DNA of 19,846 nt from Balneolaceae bacterium. GTDB taxonomy: Bacteria; Bacteroidota; Rhodothermia; Balneolales; Balneolaceae. The DNA is taken from positions 1-19,846 of the forward strand of contig SLGL01000227.1 in assembly GCA_007123785.1 (NCBI GenBank). The letters run 5' to 3'. Position numbers and translations under genes: made by a program. The notes beneath the pieces were generated by a model. That model was not told the DNA's origin. It was given only the letters and a program-made list of their open reading frames with translations, and did not search any database. Of the stretch, positions 16,044 to 19,846 are shown piece after piece (positions within the stretch are counted from its first letter, which is position 1; each line of letters begins with the position of its first letter).

Positions 16044-16808
16044 TTACAATTCCCTGATGTAGATATCTCTGAATTGAACAAGGGATGGAGAACTTGCCCA
16101 CTCTCCGTCAACTAAATGTCCGTGATGCTGAAGGCCGATTGGGCCCCGTTCTTCAATTCCGGGAAGTTGTACATCCTCAATCACAGTATAGCCGTTCAGT
16201 TCAACAGTAAGACGGTCTCCAATCACTGTAATTTCAAACGTATTCCATTCACCTATGTGGTTGTCAGCATGTCTGTTTGGTGTAACACCTGCTCGTACTT
16301 CATCGGGCATGCTGGAGTCCATTCGGTATCCATAAACTTCACCGGAGCCAATTGGCCAGGTCCAGATATTCACCTGTGCTTTGGGCATTCCTCTCAGGTA
16401 GATTCCGGAGTCGGAGTCTGGTACAGACATTCGAATATCTTCACCATTTTCATCCAGCTTGTGGCTGCCGTCCGGCAGAACCAACCGAACATTTTCATTG
16501 ATGAACGGTGTTTCTTTTATTCTCCAGTCGATTCGAAGGGTAAAGTCTTCATATTCGCCTTCGGTCCAGAGGTCTTTACTTCCCTCGGCCTGGCTCATTG
16601 CATCGTAATCGATTACGCCGTCTATAACCTGCCAGTGGCCACCATCCCCTTCCGGAATCACCCACCCTGTGAGGTCTTCTCCGTTAAAAAGAGATACCCA
16701 ATCGTCGTTGTTGGCATTGCTGTCTGATGCGCATGATATTAGAGTAAAACTCAAAGCTGCAGTTAACAGCATGTAAAAAATATTTGTAGATTTGAACATA
16801 GATTTCAT
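16044..16808 (-). CDS. DUF1080 (3-keto-disaccharide hydrolase-like) lipoprotein
   Basis: The 254-residue protein has a lipoprotein signal ending 'LISC' (Cys26), then a single DUF1080 jelly-roll domain. The family opening 'WVSLFNGEDLTGW' is at residues 37-49. 'FTLRIDWRI' lies in the centre, 'SDSGIYLRG' follows, and the C-terminus reads 'GPIGLQHHGHLVDG' with 'VQFRDIYIREL'. Some members hydrolyse 3-ketoglucosides; most are uncharacterised and abundant in Bacteroidota and Planctomycetota. The location is probably the outer membrane or periplasm. It stands alone and shares a terminator with the convergent solute-binding gene. The region upstream (16809-16975) is AT-rich with no recognised gene; behind it lies the broken deacylase. 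Confidence 0.92.
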   Translation of the reverse strand: MKSMFKSTNIFYMLLTAALSFTLISCASDSNANNDDWVSLFNGEDLTGWVIPEGDGGHWQVIDGVIDYDAMSQAEGSKDLWTEGEYEDFTLRIDWRIKETPFINENVRLVLPDGSHKLDENGEDIRMSVPDSDSGIYLRGMPKAQVNIWTWPIGSGEVYGYRMDSSMPDEVRAGVTPNRHADNHIGEWNTFEITVIGDRLTVELNGYTVIEDVQLPGIEERGPIGLQHHGHLVDGEWASSPSLVQFRDIYIREL

Positions 16809-16975
16809 AGTGAAAACAGTTATTTAACTATTAATTAATCGAAAAAATTCTGAGGCAAACCCGCTCAACAGAAACTTGTTACAGAGATAAGAAATGTGAA
16901 TAAGAAAAACAATGAAATAACATACACAAACAGCGTAACGTTTTGTAAAATGATTTTGTTTTTATTCTTTTCTAA

Positions 16976-17227
16976 ACCGTCTCTACATTCGGTATTGTCA
17001 TTATAAATGGCGTGATTTATGACGGCACCGGCGGAGAACCTTTTTCTGCAGATATTGTCATATTTAATCCGGGTACCATTCAGGATCATGCAACTTTCGA
17101 AGAACCGCATCAATATGCCAAAGGCGTGGAGCATGTTTTCGTAAATGGGGGACATGTTCTCAAAATCGGCAGCCATACCGGAAGGATGCCGGGCCGGTTT
17201 GTGAGAGGGCCGGGTTATCATCACTGA
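16976..17227 (+). pseudogene. N-acyl-D-amino-acid deacylase (amidohydrolase) remnant: N- and C-termini joined, middle deleted
   Basis: In one frame, open from the TAA at 16973-16975 to TGA at 17225-17227, the first part reads 'FGIVIINGVIYDGTGG' and 'EPFSADI'. This is the typical N-terminus of D-aminoacylase-type amidohydrolases. It passes straight into 'ADIVIFNPGTIQDHATFEEP', 'HQYAKGVEHVFVNG' and 'GSHTGRMPGRFVRGPG', the typical extreme C-terminus. The whole TIM-barrel catalytic part, several hundred residues with the metal-binding HxH, is missing. The junction falls in 'SADIVI', a stretch likely similar in both ends, as expected for a deletion through short homology. There is no ATG start; the first possible start is GTG at 17012. 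It is very unlikely to be an enzyme. An assembly collapse cannot be excluded from sequence alone. Confidence 0.8.
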
Positions 17228-17502
17228 TTTATCTTTACATTTTTTTGTTGAAAAAATTGATTGCATATCTGTAACAAAAAAAAGTTTTATGCATCGATTA
17301 AAGACAATAAATAGGTAGAAATTCGGACGAATTAAAGGGGAAGATTTAAGATTTTCTACATAGAAAGAAAGCCGCAATAAAACGGCCCGGGAGAAATGAT
17401 CTTTTCAATGCGAACGTGGGGGTAGTATCAAGCCACATACTGAAAAACATGGGCGGAATCCGAAAAGCCTGTAAGAGAGTAGAAAAAAAAACAGGAGGTA
17501 AC
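17228..17502 (+). other. Leader region of the subtilisin-like gene
   Basis: This 275-base gap holds no convincing gene. It contains a T7 tract near 17241-17247, a palindrome AATTCG-GA-CGAATT at 17320-17333, a small hairpin GCCG/CGGC at 17371-17386 and a purine-rich run ending in the ribosome-binding site. The reading frame is open back to GTG 17416 but that extension looks non-coding. A promoter probably lies here; none could be placed with confidence. Confidence 0.45.
17493..17499 (+). promoter_or_regulatory. Strong Shine-Dalgarno site fixing the protease start
   Basis: AGGAGGT lies three bases before the ATG at 17503. Such a full anti-SD match is unusual in this window, where most genes have only A-rich upstream sequence. 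It selects ATG 17503 over the upstream in-frame GTG 17416. Confidence 0.75.
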
Positions 17503-18903
17503 ATGGCAGAGAAAAAAACAAAAAGGTACCTGGTAACCTATAAGGACCAGGATGTGGACTCATCCAAAGCAAGTTCTATTTTGGGAGTTTCCAAAAGCAA
17601 ATGTAAGGAAGGCATCTCTTTTATGGAAACTGATTCGGTTCCGGATAAAGATGATGTTTTGCACTTTGAAAACATCGGGGTCAGTTCCATTGAACTCGAT
17701 GACGAAGAACATTCAAAGCTCGTTAAGAAAGAGTCTGTTCTGGCTGTTGAGGAAGACATTGAAGTACATGTGCTTGAACTTACCAAGGAAGAAGAGCAGA
17801 CCGATCTGGTCAGCAATGGGCTTGGAAGCAGTGAGATAACGGAAGGAAATAGCTATCAGGATGGCTATGAGCATGCGTTAATGGATATGTTTTCCTCTAT
17901 TATGCACCTGGGCAGAAAAGGTAACGGCCTTCACAACGGAACCCAGACCAGAAGCTTTCCGATCAAGCCTGTACCGATCCGGCCTGAACCGATCCTGCCA
18001 TTCCCACCCATTATTTCGCCACCGATTCTTCCGCGGCAGCCCATACCCTGGAATATCAGTATGGTAAAAGCTCCGGAAGCATGGAGCCGCGGATTAAGAG
18101 GCAGCGGAGTGAATGTTGCTGTATTGGATACGGGAATTGCCACTCATCCTGATCTTGTAATTTCCGGCGGAGCTTCGTTCGTACAGGGAGTTACCAGTTA
18201 CGATGATGGGCACAGCCACGGAACACATTGTGCCGGTATTGTAGGCGCACGCAATAACTTTATCGGTGTTGTAGGTGTTGCACCTCTTTGCAGGCTTTAT
18301 GCCGTTAAAGTTCTTGCCGATTCTGGCAGCGGTCAGATGTCATGGGTGATTGCAGGGCTTGAATGGTGCATCACAAACAAAATGCATGTTGCCAATTTAA
18401 GCCTGGGTGCAAGCGTAGGGCCTCGTGTGGCTTATGCGAACGCAATCAGAAAATGCCAGGACCACGGTGTCACTGTGGTGGCAGCAACCGGTAACTCCGG
18501 ACATACGGCGTTTCCCTACGTTGGTTCGCCAGCAAATTCTTACCAGCGGGGCACATCCAAAGCCAGTCCCATCGCTGTGGGATCGATCAACCAGGGCGGA
18601 CACATAGCCGCTTCATCATCGAGGGGTGGTGAACATTCGGAGTGGAACCAGGTTACGGTGGTAGCGCCGGGTGTGAGTGTTCGTTCCACTGTTCTGAACG
18701 GGGAATATGGGTTCAAATCGGGTACGAGTATGGCATGCCCGCATGTGGCTGGTCTCGCAGCCTTGATTTATGAAAAATTCCCCGGAATAAGTCCTGTGAA
18801 TGTTGAGCGAAAAATTACATCCACCGCGAGTGATATGGGCGATGCCGGTTATAACACACCATTTGGGTACGGTTTAATAAACTGCGATCTGGCAACGTTG
18901 TAA
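17503..18903 (+). CDS. Subtilisin-family serine protease (S8) with I9-like prodomain, no signal peptide
   Basis: The 466-residue protease has three parts. Residues 7-92 look like an I9-type prodomain: beta strand 'RYLVTYKD', then 'VLHFENIGVSSIELDD' and 'ESVLAVEEDIEV'. Residues about 95-182 form a linker whose end is strongly proline-rich (153-181, PVPIRPEPILPFPP). Residues 183-466 are the catalytic domain with Asp209 (AVLDTG), His239 (GHSHGTHCAG), oxyanion-hole Asn331 (AATGNSG) and Ser409 (GTSMACPHVAG), so it should be active. No signal peptide or membrane segment is seen, and there are several cysteines, which suggests a cytoplasmic enzyme or an unrecognised export route. The ATG at 17503 has a strong ribosome-binding site. 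A hairpin and then a small I9-like gene follow, so the pair is probably functionally linked. Confidence 0.93.
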   Translation: MAEKKTKRYLVTYKDQDVDSSKASSILGVSKSKCKEGISFMETDSVPDKDDVLHFENIGVSSIELDDEEHSKLVKKESVLAVEEDIEVHVLELTKEEEQTDLVSNGLGSSEITEGNSYQDGYEHALMDMFSSIMHLGRKGNGLHNGTQTRSFPIKPVPIRPEPILPFPPIISPPILPRQPIPWNISMVKAPEAWSRGLRGSGVNVAVLDTGIATHPDLVISGGASFVQGVTSYDDGHSHGTHCAGIVGARNNFIGVVGVAPLCRLYAVKVLADSGSGQMSWVIAGLEWCITNKMHVANLSLGASVGPRVAYANAIRKCQDHGVTVVAATGNSGHTAFPYVGSPANSYQRGTSKASPIAVGSINQGGHIAASSSRGGEHSEWNQVTVVAPGVSVRSTVLNGEYGFKSGTSMACPHVAGLAALIYEKFPGISPVNVERKITSTASDMGDAGYNTPFGYGLINCDLATL

Positions 18904-18948
18904 ATTCATGCTGAACTGTATGATCTATTATTAATCAACATAAATTAA

Positions 18949-18978
18949 GAGTGCCCCGGGCTGGGGCACTCCATTTTT
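18949..18978 (+). terminator. Intrinsic terminator or attenuator between protease and I9-like gene
   Basis: GAGTGCCCC (18949-18957) and GGGGCACTC (18963-18971) form a perfect 9-bp GC-rich stem with a 5-base loop, followed by CATTTTT. Its T tract ends only 10 bases before the ATG of the I9-like gene at 18989. Too little room remains for a promoter after it, so the small gene depends on read-through or on a promoter upstream of the hairpin. Confidence 0.85.
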
Positions 18979-18988
18979 CTGAATCAAC

Positions 18989-19225
18989 ATGGCAAAAATT
19001 TCAAAAGATCTTCTGAGCAGAGCGTCAGACCACCCGAATGAAAAGTTTATGGTGATGATAGTTCTAACCGATGAAAAAGCAGCCGGGGAGCTCCCGATTA
19101 AAAATTACAAATCCTACATGGGTAATATTCTGTCGGCTACTGTTACTGGTGCACAGATTACCGAATTGAATAAATTAGAAAGTGTGGAGTCTGTTGAAAT
19201 TGACGGAGAGGTAGGGGCGCTATGA
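18989..19225 (+). CDS. Stand-alone I9 propeptide-like protein (probable protease inhibitor or folding aid)
   Basis: The 78-residue protein has no signal peptide. After a short N-terminal helix ('ISKDLLSRASDHPNEK') it shows the I9 pattern: strand 'KFMVMIVLTDE' (19-29), then 'GNILSATVTGAQITELNKL' and the closing strand 'ESVESVEIDGEV' (64-75). That final segment closely parallels 'ESVLAVEEDIEV' in the prodomain of the protease just upstream. The first helix is short compared with a normal I9 unit. Free I9-type proteins are known as inhibitors of subtilisin-like proteases in fungi (yeast Pbi2, Pleurotus POIA1). By analogy it may inhibit or help fold the upstream protease; this is inference. It begins 10 bases after a terminator-like hairpin and ends before a second terminator at 19271-19307. 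Confidence 0.82.
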   Translation: MAKISKDLLSRASDHPNEKFMVMIVLTDEKAAGELPIKNYKSYMGNILSATVTGAQITELNKLESVESVEIDGEVGAL

Positions 19226-19270
19226 TCGCTCAGACTGTTATTTTGTTGGAAAAGCACTATTCAAAAAGAC

Positions 19271-19307
19271 AAAAGCCTCGTTTTGCAAAATAATAAACGA
19301 GGCTTTT
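19271..19307. terminator. Intrinsic terminator after the I9-like gene
   Basis: AAAAGCCTCGTTT (19271-19283) pairs perfectly over 13 bp with AAACGAGGCTTTT (19295-19307) around an 11-base loop, with T4 at the end on either strand. It closes the protease/I9-like unit 45 bases after the stop. Confidence 0.85.
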
Positions 19308-19331
19308 AATATTAAGTGCATGCTGTTGCAC

Positions 19332-19365
19332 AAAAAAAGCCGCCCTCAACTAAGAGGAACGGCTT
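19332..19365 (-). terminator. Terminator of the FAS1 gene
   Basis: On the minus strand AAGCCG pairs with CGGCTT, with an inner CCTC/GAGG stem separated by a small bulge, and the hairpin runs directly into a T7 tract. It lies 27 bases after the FAS1 stop codon. Confidence 0.75.
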
Positions 19366-19392
19366 CGTGGGATCAAAACTTTTATCAAAGGT

Positions 19393-19815
19393 TTATTGAC
19401 CCATGATTACTTCGTTAGAAATATGTACAAGACCATTGGAGGCTGGAATATCTCCGTCAGCTACTTCTATGCCCAGGGCAGGTTCTACATCTTCAGATGG
19501 AACTTCACCCTGAAACAGGTGACCAATCACTACATTTTGGAGCTGATCGGGATTTGCTCTCAATTCATCAAGCTCGCCTCCGAGGGCTTCAAATGCTTCA
19601 TCAGTAGGCGCTACTATTGTAAACGGGCCTTGTTGTGCTATTACATTATCCAGCTCAGTTTCTACCAGTAAATCAGAAAAAATGGTGTGATCCTCACTAG
19701 AGTTAATAACATCAACAACAGTGTCTCCCTGCGCAACAGATATATTTAGTCCGGCGACCAAGACCATTGCAAACAGTGCAGTAAAGAATGCTGTGAACTT
19801 TTTTGTTAACTTCAT
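19393..19815 (-). CDS. Secreted fasciclin (FAS1) domain protein
   Basis: The 140-residue protein has a signal peptide (residues 1-28, KK then a hydrophobic core, cleavage near SVA-Q) and one FAS1 domain. The family marks are 'TVVDVINSSEDHTIFSDLL' at the start, 'QGPFTIVAPTDEAFEAL' (62-78) and 'VVIGHLFQGEVPSEDV' (95-110), the H2-type segment. The C-terminal part with 'NGLVHISNEVIMGQ' is short and lacks the usual final 'I..ID.VL.P' strand, with the last residues ending in IMGQ. FAS1 proteins act in adhesion or cell-surface interactions; the specific role here is unknown. It is transcribed alone with its own terminator. Only 31 bases remain upstream in the window, so its promoter cannot be judged. 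Confidence 0.92.
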   Translation of the reverse strand: MKLTKKFTAFFTALFAMVLVAGLNISVAQGDTVVDVINSSEDHTIFSDLLVETELDNVIAQQGPFTIVAPTDEAFEALGGELDELRANPDQLQNVVIGHLFQGEVPSEDVEPALGIEVADGDIPASNGLVHISNEVIMGQ

Positions 19816-19846
19816 AACTATCGGTGCTTTAGTATTAACCTTTAAA

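Noticed and set aside
16116..16727. 203-codon plus-strand open frame
   Set aside because: It is antisense to the DUF1080 gene, whose family motifs are clear on the minus strand.
16865..17377. 170-codon open frame on the minus strand
   Set aside because: It lies antisense to the deacylase remnant and its leader; composition is erratic, with no recognisable domain or ribosome-binding site.
17416..17502. 29-residue N-terminal extension of the protease from a GTG start
   Set aside because: The strong AGGAGGT just before ATG 17503 and the lack of signal-peptide or conserved features in the extension favour the shorter form.

Overview
The window looks like a chromosomal segment from a Bacteroidota-related marine or halophilic lineage, most likely Balneolota/Rhodothermota. 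This is inferred from gene content: an ECF sigma factor of the TIGR02999 type paired with a Ser/Thr kinase carrying extracytoplasmic TPRs, a large secreted protein with a TANFOR-like N-terminus next to an outer-membrane barrel, and many lipoproteins. Shine-Dalgarno sites are mostly weak and base composition is moderately AT-rich. No rRNA, tRNA, CRISPR array, insertion sequence or phage gene was recognised.

Layout from left to right. (1) 1-4030, minus strand: an outer-membrane barrel gene followed by a very large secreted protein that runs off the left edge; together they look like a cell-surface operon. (2) 4278-7571, plus strand, divergent from it: ECF sigma factor and membrane Ser/Thr kinase with TPR repeats, a probable phospho-signalling pair. 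(3) 7834-12029, minus strand: a GlcD/YdiJ-like FAD and Fe-S dehydrogenase and an LhgO-like L-2-hydroxyglutarate oxidase, which together would oxidise both enantiomers of 2-hydroxyglutarate. (4) 12195-14132, plus strand: TlpA-like thioredoxin lipoprotein and S-adenosylhomocysteine hydrolase, closed by a strong bidirectional terminator shared with a convergent YceI-family gene (14229-14774). (5) 15055-16808: a lone family-3 solute-binding lipoprotein and a convergent DUF1080 lipoprotein sharing a second terminator. (6) 16976-17227: remnant of an N-acyl-D-amino-acid deacylase in which the extreme N- and C-termini are joined in frame and the whole catalytic middle is missing. (7) 17503-19225: a subtilisin-family protease without a signal peptide, an intrinsic-terminator hairpin, and a 78-residue protein resembling a free-standing I9 propeptide/inhibitor. 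(8) 19393-19815, minus strand: a secreted FAS1 (fasciclin) protein with its own terminator.

The most interesting unit is the protease plus stand-alone I9-like protein separated by an attenuator-like hairpin, which may be a cytoplasmic protease with a dedicated, separately controlled inhibitor or chaperone. The deacylase remnant, the paired D- and L-2-hydroxyglutarate enzymes, the tandem repeat in the divergent sigma-factor promoter and the nested inverted repeats before the solute-binding gene also merit a look. Everything here comes from reading the sequence; family assignments were not tested by database search.
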